Shown in pieces: positions 1 through 6,291 of a DNA stretch of 12,122 nt (position 1 is the first letter of the stretch; each line of letters starts with the position of its first letter). This DNA comes from a candidate division CSSED10-310 bacterium (GTDB lineage Bacteria; CSSED10-310; JAFGDC01), in NCBI GenBank assembly GCA_016932295.1, contig JAFGDC010000280.1, positions 1 through 12,122 on the forward strand, given 5' to 3'. Below the pieces are notes generated by a model. It was not told the origin of the DNA. It saw only the letters and a list, made by a program, of their open reading frames with translations, and did not search any database. The translations under genes and the position numbers were made by a program.

Positions 1-1
1 C

Positions 2-976
2 ATCGTGGTGGACAACGGCTCCGGCGACGGCACCGCCGAGATGATCGCCGCCCATGCCGCCGAGACGCGACTCATCGCCAATTCACGCAATGTGGGGTAC
101 TGCCGCGGCAATAACCAGGGCTTAGCGGAAGCTCGCGGCAGGCTGGTGCTCCTGCTCAACGCCGATGCCGTCCCGGCGCCGGACGCACTGGAACGGTTGG
201 TGACCGCCTTCGATAGTGCCCCCGACACCTGTATCGCCGTCGCTCCCAAGGTTCTGTACGCCGCCGCCCCGGCCTTCATCAACTCACTCGGCGCTCACTG
301 GCACGCCACCGGCCACTGGCGGGACATCCGGGTGGGGCGCCTGGACCTGGGTGGCTTCCCGCCAGGCGAACAAGTCTTCGGCTGCATCTTCGCCGCCGTC
401 ATGTTCCACGCCGCGCGCCTGCGCGCCATCGGCGGCTTCGATCCGCGCTTCTTCTCCTACTGTGAGGATTTCGACACCTGTTACCGCGCCAATCTCGCCG
501 GCTACACCATCCATACCGCGCCTGCCGCCGTCATCCACCACCGCTACCGCGCCGCCCTCGCCACCCCCGCCAGGCGCCGCTGGCATTCGTATCTCCACAC
601 CCGGAACTACCTGATGGTCTTTCTCAAGAATTTCGAAGCCGCCTCACTGCTTCGTCAGGCCCCGCGCATCCTCAGGCGCTACCTGCTCTCTCCCGCCAGG
701 GTCGCCTGCGTCGCCGAAGGACCACGCGCCCTTATACCCTACCTCAAAGCCGTCACCTGGCTGCTCCTGCATCTCCCCGGCATTCTCTGCTCGCGCCGCG
801 CCACGCAGCGTCTGCGCAGCGTACCGGACGAAGAGCTGTGGACGCATGGCCCGGTGGAGGAAAGGAACCTTTTCCAGGAAGGCGATGCCCCTGTCCTGAG
901 CCTGCTCGCCCTGCGCACGGCAAGGTGGGAGCGCCAGGAGTACGAAGCCGGCGGCAAACGGTATAGAACATTCTGA
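2..976 (+). CDS. Glycosyltransferase family 2, rhamnosyltransferase-like (5' end outside window)
   Basis: The reading frame is open from the first bases, so the true start lies upstream and 324 residues are visible. It opens in the nucleotide-sugar-binding strand of a GT-A fold (VDNGSGDGT, window residues 3-11), followed by NVGYCRGNNQGL (30-41) and the metal-site strand LLLNADA (51-57). There Asn-Ala-Asp replaces the usual N-P-D form of the DxD-like motif. The acceptor/catalytic segment GGFDPRFFSYCEDFDTCYR (144-162) carries the Glu-Asp pair at 155-156 typical of GT2 enzymes that extend O-antigen or exopolysaccharide chains (WbbL-like). A hydrophobic, basic C-terminal tail follows (YLHTRNYLMVFLKNF). 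GT2 enzymes of this type transfer a sugar from a nucleotide donor to a growing glycan on the cytoplasmic face of the membrane. Donor and acceptor cannot be read here. Only about 10 N-terminal residues seem to be missing, because the fold begins almost at once. The gene ends 6 bp from the convergent minus-strand gene. Confidence 0.9.
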   Translation: MVVDNGSGDGTAEMIAAHAAETRLIANSRNVGYCRGNNQGLAEARGRLVLLLNADAVPAPDALERLVTAFDSAPDTCIAVAPKVLYAAAPAFINSLGAHWHATGHWRDIRVGRLDLGGFPPGEQVFGCIFAAVMFHAARLRAIGGFDPRFFSYCEDFDTCYRANLAGYTIHTAPAAVIHHRYRAALATPARRRWHSYLHTRNYLMVFLKNFEAASLLRQAPRILRRYLLSPARVACVAEGPRALIPYLKAVTWLLLHLPGILCSRRATQRLRSVPDEELWTHGPVEERNLFQEGDAPVLSLLALRTARWERQEYEAGGKRYRTF

Positions 977-982
977 GCGCCG

Positions 983-2656
983 CTAGTGCCCGGGCCGAAA
1001 AATCACCGGCCGATAATCGTCCAGCACCTCGTCCAGGGTCAGTGGATAAAGGACACTTTGCAGAATGCTGTTATAGGAAGTGCCGAGATACTCTCCATCC
1101 AGGCCGTACCGATAGCGACGCCCGTCACGGGTAGAAATTTCCAGGTACCTTTCCGCTCCAGTGCCTTCCACGGCCACATTGATATCGTTTATATGATGAG
1201 GATCGAAGCTGGGAATGACGGCGTACCATTCATACCCGAATCCAGGATCCACCACCTCCCGGGCCGCGTAAAGATCGTGGGTACTCATAGTCGCGTTCAG
1301 GGCCAGGTATGACTCCAGCGCGGCGGTGCGTTCGGCCAACGTGCTTTTTGGTGGATCCAACCACTGAAATGAACCGGCCAGAAATGGTTCGAGCGCCGTC
1401 CACCGGGAGAAGACGTCATCCGTCATAGCCCCGAACGGCGCCAGGAGCGGACCACGGGCGCCACTCCTGAACAGCGTCTCCAGGTCGATGACCACCATGT
1501 ATTGCGTGAACAGCACCTGTTCCAGGTTACTCGGGAAACTGTTGATCATGCCATTGACGATAATCTTGTCGGGGCGGCCGGCGACATCGACCAGGAGCGA
1601 AATCACTCCCGCGGAATGGCCGTAGTTCCAGAATTCTCCCAGGAGCCGGCCGCTGACGATATCGAGGACCACGAACTGGGACGGCGATTCGGGATCGTGA
1701 TTGAAACCGATCAGCACCTCTCTGACACCATCGCCGGTGAGATCCATGACCTCGATTCCACCCTTGAAACGATCCGGGCCGCCTTGCTCGAAAGGATAGG
1801 GCACATTCTTCCCTGGTGCGAACCGCCATATTTCCGTAAGACCATATTCATCCAGCAACGCCGCCTTGATCACCTCACCCCTGTTTCCGTCGATGCGCTC
1901 CGATGAGACCATGATGAAGCGGTCCTCTCCATCCAACCGCACCGATTCCAACTCCGCGTTCCGGCACGCATCTCCGGACACACCAATGCGGAAGACTTGC
2001 AGCAGCAGTGAAGAAAACAGCCCATCGACTGCGCAACCCACCGGGGCTTCGACCTTGATAACCCAGTCACCTGCATCGCGCTCGATGGCGGCGGTGTATT
2101 CACCGGGGCACAGATCACCGGCGGCGGCGGTAAAAACGAAACGTTCGGAGGCAGAGGCCGGTCTGACGCCGAACAGCATGTCCACCACATCTCCAAACTG
2201 CTCGTGCAGGTCACTGGCGGCCGACGGCCGGATGATGAGAAAGCGGTCGTTGCTGTTCAGGCCGGTGAATGTCATGACCGGTGGCGCCGCGGGCGGCTGA
2301 ACGGGAGCGCTCCATCGGCCGAGCAGGAAGAGACAGACCATGACCGCGGCGATGGCCGGCGCAGCCACGAGAGGCCGCCGCAGCCAGGCGGTCCGGCTCG
2401 CGGCGGCCGGCGACACCGGTTCAGCAGCCGACAACCGTTGTCTGAGGCTGTTCCAGGCCGTATCGATCGATCCCTGGTCAGAATCGGCGAACCGCGGCGA
2501 GGCGGCCGCCTCGATGAATGCAGCCGCCAGTCGTGCAAGCGATTCCGCCTGCTCCGGCGCTTCTGTTTTCAACCAGGCCGCCACCGACTCCCGGGATTCA
2601 CCCGCGGCCAGCCGGCGGCGCGCTCCCAGTAGCAGTCGATCCAGGTGGTTGCTCAT
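983..2656 (-). CDS. Single-pass membrane protein with FG-GAP-like exported region; putative anti-sigma/sensor partner
   Basis: This protein of 557 residues has a charged, helical N-terminal segment (1-90), one strongly hydrophobic segment at about 95-113 and a large, probably extracytoplasmic C-terminal part (about 115-557). Positive residues before the hydrophobic segment (WLRRP, 91-95) predict N-in, C-out topology. Around 298-335 it has an FG-GAP/VCBS-like strand and loop, GGIEVMDLTGDGVREVLIG, with an acidic D-x-T-x-D-G turn that could bind calcium; VVLDIVSGRLLGEF follows. Exported cysteines at 183, 208 and 231 could form disulfides. The ATG overlaps the sigma-factor stop as ATGA, and a GGGGGGA ribosome site lies inside the sigma gene, so translation is probably coupled. 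Position after a sigma gene plus one membrane span fits an anti-sigma factor, but I see no His-x3-Cys-x2-Cys zinc anti-sigma motif. That role is inferred from context. It could instead be an integrin-like repeat lipid or wall protein without sigma control. Confidence 0.8.
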   Translation of the reverse strand: MSNHLDRLLLGARRRLAAGESRESVAAWLKTEAPEQAESLARLAAAFIEAAASPRFADSDQGSIDTAWNSLRQRLSAAEPVSPAAASRTAWLRRPLVAAPAIAAVMVCLFLLGRWSAPVQPPAAPPVMTFTGLNSNDRFLIIRPSAASDLHEQFGDVVDMLFGVRPASASERFVFTAAAGDLCPGEYTAAIERDAGDWVIKVEAPVGCAVDGLFSSLLLQVFRIGVSGDACRNAELESVRLDGEDRFIMVSSERIDGNRGEVIKAALLDEYGLTEIWRFAPGKNVPYPFEQGGPDRFKGGIEVMDLTGDGVREVLIGFNHDPESPSQFVVLDIVSGRLLGEFWNYGHSAGVISLLVDVAGRPDKIIVNGMINSFPSNLEQVLFTQYMVVIDLETLFRSGARGPLLAPFGAMTDDVFSRWTALEPFLAGSFQWLDPPKSTLAERTAALESYLALNATMSTHDLYAAREVVDPGFGYEWYAVIPSFDPHHINDINVAVEGTGAERYLEISTRDGRRYRYGLDGEYLGTSYNSILQSVLYPLTLDEVLDDYRPVIFRPGH

Positions 2657-3285
2657 GAACTACGTCCCCCCGCATGCGCTCCATACATTCTGAGAAGCCG
2701 GGCTATGCCCTGGTTCGTCTTCCGATCGATGGTCCTGAGCGATACCCCCAAACGCAGCGCTAACTCTTCACGGGATTCATCATAGACAAACCGACCGACC
2801 AGTATTTCAGCCATGATGTCATCCACCCGGCGCAGCCGTTCCAGGCGCAGGAGCAACTCTTCACATTCCACCGAACCCTCTATCCGCCGGCAGGCGCGAT
2901 GACCGTTGCCCGGTTCGAATCCCACCCCTCTAAGCTGATCGAGTGACTCATCACGCCCCCACCGGTGCCAGCGGCGGTACCGATCGGCCCGCAGATTCCT
3001 GGCCACTGCGTAAAGATAGTTCACCAGGTCCCTGGCAGTATCGATCTTACCCTGCCGCAACCCTTTGATTGTCCGCTCACACACATCCTGGCGGAAATCT
3101 TCGCGCGCGATGAAATTCCGCTCACGCCAGGAAATCCGCCATGTCAGTATCAGAAGCCGCCGGGCCAGTTCCTCCAGCGCGGCCATATCCTCCCTTGCCG
3201 CCCGCACCAGCTCGTCCGTGATGCTATAGCCGGCGGGAAGCGCATCGGCCGGCACACTCCGGTCCGCCACGATCATGCACTCCAT
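2653..3285 (-). CDS. ECF-like sigma-70 family RNA polymerase sigma factor
   Basis: At 210 residues the protein has the size and two-domain layout of an extracytoplasmic-function sigma factor. Region 2 lies at about 62-111 (EDFRQDVCERTIKGL ... LVNYLYAVARNLRADRYRR); helix 2.2 binds the core beta' coiled coil and helix 2.4 reads the -10 element. After a linker, region 4 lies at about 141-200, with the helix-turn-helix SREELALRLGVSLRTIDRK (171-189) reading the -35 element. No region 1.1 or 3 is seen. The N-terminal extension of about 35 residues is somewhat long for the family. The start is uncertain: ATG at 3285 has no clear ribosome site, while ATG at 3276 or GTG at 3270 would place a GGAG (within codons 1-2) upstream at 3 or 9 nt. 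It is the first gene of an operon with the overlapping membrane protein (4 bp), which probably controls it. Its promoter targets are unknown. Confidence 0.88.
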   Translation of the reverse strand: MECMIVADRSVPADALPAGYSITDELVRAAREDMAALEELARRLLILTWRISWRERNFIAREDFRQDVCERTIKGLRQGKIDTARDLVNYLYAVARNLRADRYRRWHRWGRDESLDQLRGVGFEPGNGHRACRRIEGSVECEELLLRLERLRRVDDIMAEILVGRFVYDESREELALRLGVSLRTIDRKTNQGIARLLRMYGAHAGGRSS

Positions 3286-3414
3286 TCGGGTGATGTGACG
3301 TCATGCTCACAGCCACTGAGTACAAACGTCCCAGCGGGTGGGCAGGGACATAAAACCGGCGCACGGCGGCCGTGGTCACGCCCGTTCAGATCCGCATGCA
3401 TCCGCGTCATTCCT
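3286..3414. other. Intergenic region between exodeoxyribonuclease III and sigma factor genes
   Basis: This 129 bp stretch has no credible gene. It is the leader of the minus-strand sigma operon and the trailer of exodeoxyribonuclease III. It holds a perfect 8 bp palindrome TGACGTCA at 3296-3303, within GTGA-N8-TCAC at 3295-3310, immediately upstream of the sigma start and possibly an operator. An inverted repeat GTCCC/GGGAC lies at 3328-3332 and 3345-3349. On the minus strand a 5 bp hairpin (3362-3374) is followed after 7 nt by a run of four T, a poor candidate for the exodeoxyribonuclease terminator. I could not fit a GGAAC/GTC ECF-type autoregulatory promoter with normal spacing. Confidence 0.4.
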
Positions 3415-4188
3415 CTACAGGTCGAATTCCGCGACGAGAAACGTATGGTCCGAGGGCCGCGCCGCCAGCCGCGGCGCAGTGTCGATCCATGCCCCCGTCG
3501 ACAACGCCGCCATGGGTGCGGTGGCCAGGATGTGGTCGATACGCCACCCCATGCCGCGGGGCACGGCGTTGGGGATCCGGTAATCCCAGAACGTATACTG
3601 TCCAGGCTCCGACACGTGCTTCCGGAACACATCCTCAAGACCCCACGCCATCACCTCCGCCAAGGCCGCGCGGACCGCCTCGTGGTAACAGACATGATCC
3701 GTCTTGGTTTCCGGTTCATACACGTCGATGGACAGAGGCGCCACGTTCAGATCACCGATCCAGACCAGCCGCTCGCCCGGCTGATGATGCGCCTCCAGGA
3801 AGGCCCGCACCCGTTTGAAAAAATCCAACTTGAAGGCGTACTTCTCGGAATCTATGGAATACCCCTGGGGCACGTAGGTATTGAGCACGGTCACTCCGCC
3901 GATGGTGACCGCCAGAACCCGGGGCAGGATGGCTGGATCGTCGCCCCCCAGACCGTACACCACCCGGTCCGGCGCCGAGCGTGTAAAGATCGCCACCCCG
4001 TTGTAGCTCTTCTGACCGCGGAACACGCAATAGTACCCGGTCTCCGCGAAGTCCTTCAGGGGAAACTGTGCATCCTGCACCTTGGTCTCCTGCACTCCGA
4101 GCACATCCGGCGCATGTTCAGCCAGCCAGTCCCCGATGATCTCCGCGCGGGCGCGGAGTGAATTGGCGTTGAATGTCGCGATCTTCAT
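3415..4188 (-). CDS. xthA: Exodeoxyribonuclease III (AP endonuclease, EEP superfamily)
   Basis: At 257 residues the protein is close to the usual length of bacterial ExoIII/ExoA and begins MKIATFNANSLRAR, the standard N-terminus. Family landmarks are all present: Asn7 (TFNANS), Glu34 in the metal-binding GVQETK, Tyr105 in NTYVPQG, Asp146 and Asn148 in the catalytic GDLNVAP, the WRIDHI segment (215-220) and the final SDH (246-248) with the catalytic His248. The enzyme cuts the backbone 5' of abasic sites during base excision repair and removes nucleotides from 3' ends of duplex DNA, using Mg2+ in the cytoplasm. The ATG at 4188 is preceded by GGGAG with a rather long spacer of about 10 nt. The gene looks monocistronic: a 129 bp gap separates it from the sigma operon on the same strand, and it diverges from the radical SAM gene. 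Product identity is firm. Whether it is named xthA or exoA is a matter of convention. Confidence 0.96.
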   Translation of the reverse strand: MKIATFNANSLRARAEIIGDWLAEHAPDVLGVQETKVQDAQFPLKDFAETGYYCVFRGQKSYNGVAIFTRSAPDRVVYGLGGDDPAILPRVLAVTIGGVTVLNTYVPQGYSIDSEKYAFKLDFFKRVRAFLEAHHQPGERLVWIGDLNVAPLSIDVYEPETKTDHVCYHEAVRAALAEVMAWGLEDVFRKHVSEPGQYTFWDYRIPNAVPRGMGWRIDHILATAPMAALSTGAWIDTAPRLAARPSDHTFLVAEFDL

Positions 4189-4444
4189 ATTTCCAAAACT
4201 CCCTGTCTCGACGCAAGGGAATCAACCGGTGATGGATGGACCGATCACCTTTCGCCCTGGCAACACCATCGCATTCCCCCAGCTTTTCCGCTACTCCCGT
4301 CATGCCGGCAAACCACCGGTCGCCGTTTTCCCACTGATATCTTCAGCATGCTAACGGATTCACCTTGATGTGCAACAGGAAAAACGAAAAGACTTCCATA
4401 CCGCCACTGCAATCTCCTCCCCCCGCACTGTCTCCATCTTCCTT

Positions 4445-4467
4445 TCATGAATACTTCTCATGAATAC
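4445..4467. repeat. Direct repeat of TCATGAATAC, 13 bp period
   Basis: The ten-base word TCATGAATAC occurs at 4445-4454 and again at 4458-4467, so the two copies start 13 bp apart. The first copy sits in the 8 bp palindrome TTCATGAA (4444-4451). It is AT-richer than its surroundings and lies 174 bp before the radical SAM start. It could be a paired regulator site or chance. Confidence 0.5.
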
Positions 4468-4629
4468 CCTCCATCCACGTTCCGATCCGAACGGATTTCC
4501 GACGCTGTCGGGGAAGAGTCGCGCCATCGCCGTGGGGCATTCACCGGATCCGACCCCGCCGCCGGGTTCCGCCGAAGTGCCTGCTTGACTGGCGGCCGAT
4601 GGTTTGCGAACCTGAATCCACCTCTTGCC

Positions 4630-4635
4630 GGAGAG
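4630..4635 (+). promoter_or_regulatory. Ribosome binding site that sets the start of the first radical SAM gene
   Basis: GGAGAG stands 5 nt before ATG 4641. The in-frame ATG at 4599 has no such site and would add 14 residues unlike the family's N-terminus. Confidence 0.7.
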
Positions 4636-4640
4636 CGCCA

Positions 4641-6200
4641 ATGGCGAATGCATCCACAACCCATATCGAAACGGCCGCCCCGCTCCGCGTCGTGCTCATG
4701 ACGCCGTACGGCATCGACAACGGCGGCATCAGGCACCTGGCGGCGGTGGCCCGCACCCGTGGCGCCGCGGTCCGCACGATTTTTCTCAAACGCTGGCGCA
4801 ACAACAACATCAGCCTGCCCACCGAACGGGAAATCCGACTGTTCCTGGATCTGGTCACGGACTTCTCTCCTGACCTGGTGGGCATTGGCTTCGGATCACC
4901 TTACTTCAAACCGGTGCGCGATCTCACGGAACGACTGCGGACGTGTACCAAGGCACCCATTATCCTCGGCGGCATCCATCCCACTCTCATGCCGGAAGCC
5001 TGCATCCCGTGGTGCGACTACCTCTGCATCGGAGAGGGCGAGGCCGCCTTCGACGAACTGCTGGCCAGGATGCAGCGGGGAGAATCGGTGCGGGATGTGC
5101 GGAACATCTGGGTGAACCACGGCGGTAAGATCATCCGCAACCCCGTCAGGCCTCTCATCGCCGACCTGGACACGGTGCCATTCCGTGATTTCACCGATGA
5201 AGGAAAGTTTTTCATCGACGACAATCGGGTGCAGCCCGGAGACCCACTGCGCGGAGCCTCGGTGCTGCGCGTCCATGCCTCACGCGGCTGTCCATTCCAC
5301 TGCGCATTCTGCTACAACAGTTCACTTCGCGCCGTCTACGGAAGCCGCGGCAACTACTACCGGCGCCGCAGCGCCGGCAATGTCCTCCGGGAAATCCATG
5401 CCGCCCGCCGCATCCTGCCGCGCATCAACCGCATCAAGTTCGATGACGACTCCTTCGTGCATTCCCGGACATGGATAGACGAATTCACCAGGCGCTACCC
5501 GGACGAGGTGGGATTGACGTTCGACCTGATGCTCAATCCCCAGGCTATCTCCGAGGATACCCTCTGGAAACTGAAACGGGCTGGTCTGGACAATGTGCAG
5601 ATCGGTATCCAGAGCGCTTCCGCCGAGGAATCGGAGGGGCTGTACGAACGTCGTGATCCAAACCGTTCGGTGCGCCGTTTCTCACGCCTCAACAGGTTGT
5701 TGAAACTGGACGTGGTCTACGATGTCATCTTCGACAACCCGCTGGCCGGCCCCACCGACAAGGACCAGTTACTGGATCTGCTGCTCCGGCTTGACCAGCC
5801 GTTTAAGCTCTACCTCTACTCCTTGACGCTGTTCCCGCAATCCTCGGTGACCCGGACAATGCTCCGGGAAGGCATGATCACCCCCGCCGATGTCGAGGGC
5901 GAGGCCACCAAGTCCTTTCACCAGTTCAGGCTGTCCTTCGACTGGCCCCGCTCCGCCGAGGACGAATTCTACATCAGCCTCACCATTCTCATCGCCAAGC
6001 ATTTCGTTCCCCGGCGCCTGATCCGCCGGCTCCGCGGCAGCGCGTACCTGCGCCGGCGGCCGGCCATGCTGAAAGCGGCAGCGCAGGCGGCCAACCTCGT
6101 CAAGATGGCCGCCATCGGCTTCACCATGCTCCGCCGCGGCGACCTCAGCATGGTCAAGATCCGCGAGTACGCCTCCTTCAAGCGCATGATTTTCCAGTAA
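4641..6200 (+). CDS. B12-binding-domain radical SAM protein (first of a pair)
   Basis: This 519-residue protein has two domains. Residues about 14-160 form a Rossmann-like cobalamin-binding domain (RVVLMTPYGIDNGG, PDLVGIGFGSPYF at 78-90, IILGGIHPTLMPEA at 107-120, DYLCIGEGEAAFDELL at 126-141). The classical His of DxHxxG is absent, as in many class B enzymes. A radical SAM barrel begins at about 208 with SRGCPFHCAFCYNSS, whose CX3CX2C motif (Cys217, 221, 224) binds the 4Fe-4S cluster that cleaves S-adenosylmethionine; NVQIGIQSASAEESEGLYERR is a later barrel strand and helix. Members methylate unactivated carbons or rearrange and cyclise substrates (BchE-, HpnR- and antibiotic methyltransferase-like); the substrate here is unknown. 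A basic C-terminal tail of about 80 residues (RRLIRRLRGSAYLRRRP) may contact membrane or lipid substrate. The second radical SAM gene follows after 91 bp, on the same strand. Confidence 0.9.
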   Translation: MANASTTHIETAAPLRVVLMTPYGIDNGGIRHLAAVARTRGAAVRTIFLKRWRNNNISLPTEREIRLFLDLVTDFSPDLVGIGFGSPYFKPVRDLTERLRTCTKAPIILGGIHPTLMPEACIPWCDYLCIGEGEAAFDELLARMQRGESVRDVRNIWVNHGGKIIRNPVRPLIADLDTVPFRDFTDEGKFFIDDNRVQPGDPLRGASVLRVHASRGCPFHCAFCYNSSLRAVYGSRGNYYRRRSAGNVLREIHAARRILPRINRIKFDDDSFVHSRTWIDEFTRRYPDEVGLTFDLMLNPQAISEDTLWKLKRAGLDNVQIGIQSASAEESEGLYERRDPNRSVRRFSRLNRLLKLDVVYDVIFDNPLAGPTDKDQLLDLLLRLDQPFKLYLYSLTLFPQSSVTRTMLREGMITPADVEGEATKSFHQFRLSFDWPRSAEDEFYISLTILIAKHFVPRRLIRRLRGSAYLRRRPAMLKAAAQAANLVKMAAIGFTMLRRGDLSMVKIREYASFKRMIFQ

Positions 6201-6222
6201 CCCCGCATCCCATTCATTCAGT

Positions 6223-6251
6223 TTGCCTTCATCCCGCGCCACCGGTACTAT
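6223..6251 (+). promoter_or_regulatory. Candidate sigma70-type promoter for the second radical SAM gene
   Basis: TTGCCT (6223-6228) and TACTAT (6246-6251) are separated by exactly 17 nt, each matching four of six consensus bases. Transcription would start near 6258, leaving a leader of about 34 nt before ATG 6292. Judged by eye only. Confidence 0.45.
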
Positions 6252-6281
6252 ATTGCAGCGTGATGACGTCCGTGCAACGGC

Positions 6282-6286
6282 AGGAG
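6282..6286 (+). promoter_or_regulatory. Ribosome binding site that sets the start of the second radical SAM gene
   Basis: AGGAG stands 5 nt before ATG 6292. A frame extending further upstream would begin inside the candidate promoter and lacks a ribosome site. Confidence 0.8.
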
Positions 6287-6291
6287 ACACA

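Larger units (their letters stand above)
4189..4640. other. 452 bp divergent intergenic region
   Basis: This region separates the minus-strand exodeoxyribonuclease gene from the plus-strand radical SAM gene and must hold the promoters of both. Open frames crossing it (for example 4447-4701 plus and 4360-4659 minus) have low-complexity Arg/Pro/Ser-rich products with no recognisable family, so I call no gene. Visible elements are the direct repeat at 4445-4467, an inverted repeat ATCCG-AA-CGGAT at 4485-4496, and a TTGACT hexamer at 4585-4590 without a matching -10 at 16-18 nt. The length is unusual for this compact window. A leader RNA or decayed gene is possible but not shown. Confidence 0.5.
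6201..6291 (+). other. 91 bp gap between the two radical SAM genes
   Basis: The gap holds no gene. It contains a candidate promoter and the ribosome site of the downstream gene, so the second radical SAM enzyme may be expressed independently as well as by read-through. Confidence 0.5.

Noticed and set aside
3362..3374. Hairpin downstream of exodeoxyribonuclease III as its terminator
   Set aside because: The stem is 5 bp with a 3 nt loop, and the T-run is only four bases and several bases away, too weak to call as a separate feature.
3286..3420. ECF-type autoregulatory promoter (GGAAC ... GTC) upstream of the sigma gene
   Set aside because: The nearest pair on the minus strand, GGGAC and CGTC, is separated by 27 nt, far from the usual 16-17.
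2965..4161. A 398-residue plus-strand frame opposite the sigma factor and exodeoxyribonuclease III genes
   Set aside because: It runs antisense to two firmly identified genes across their intergenic gap, and its product is Pro/Arg/His-rich with no family pattern. High GC makes such long shadow frames common.
4585..4590. TTGACT as a -35 box for the first radical SAM gene
   Set aside because: No acceptable -10 hexamer occurs 16-18 nt downstream (GAACCT at 17 nt).
4593..4607. Sigma54-like GGC...TTGC with correct spacing before the first radical SAM gene
   Set aside because: GGC and TTGC are at the right distance, but the first T and the AC of TGGCAC are missing. Such partial matches are expected by chance in GC-rich DNA, and no enhancer-binding activator gene is nearby.
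4447..4701. An 84-residue plus-strand frame in the divergent region
   Set aside because: It overlaps the start of the radical SAM gene in another frame, has no ribosome site and shows no recognisable sequence pattern.
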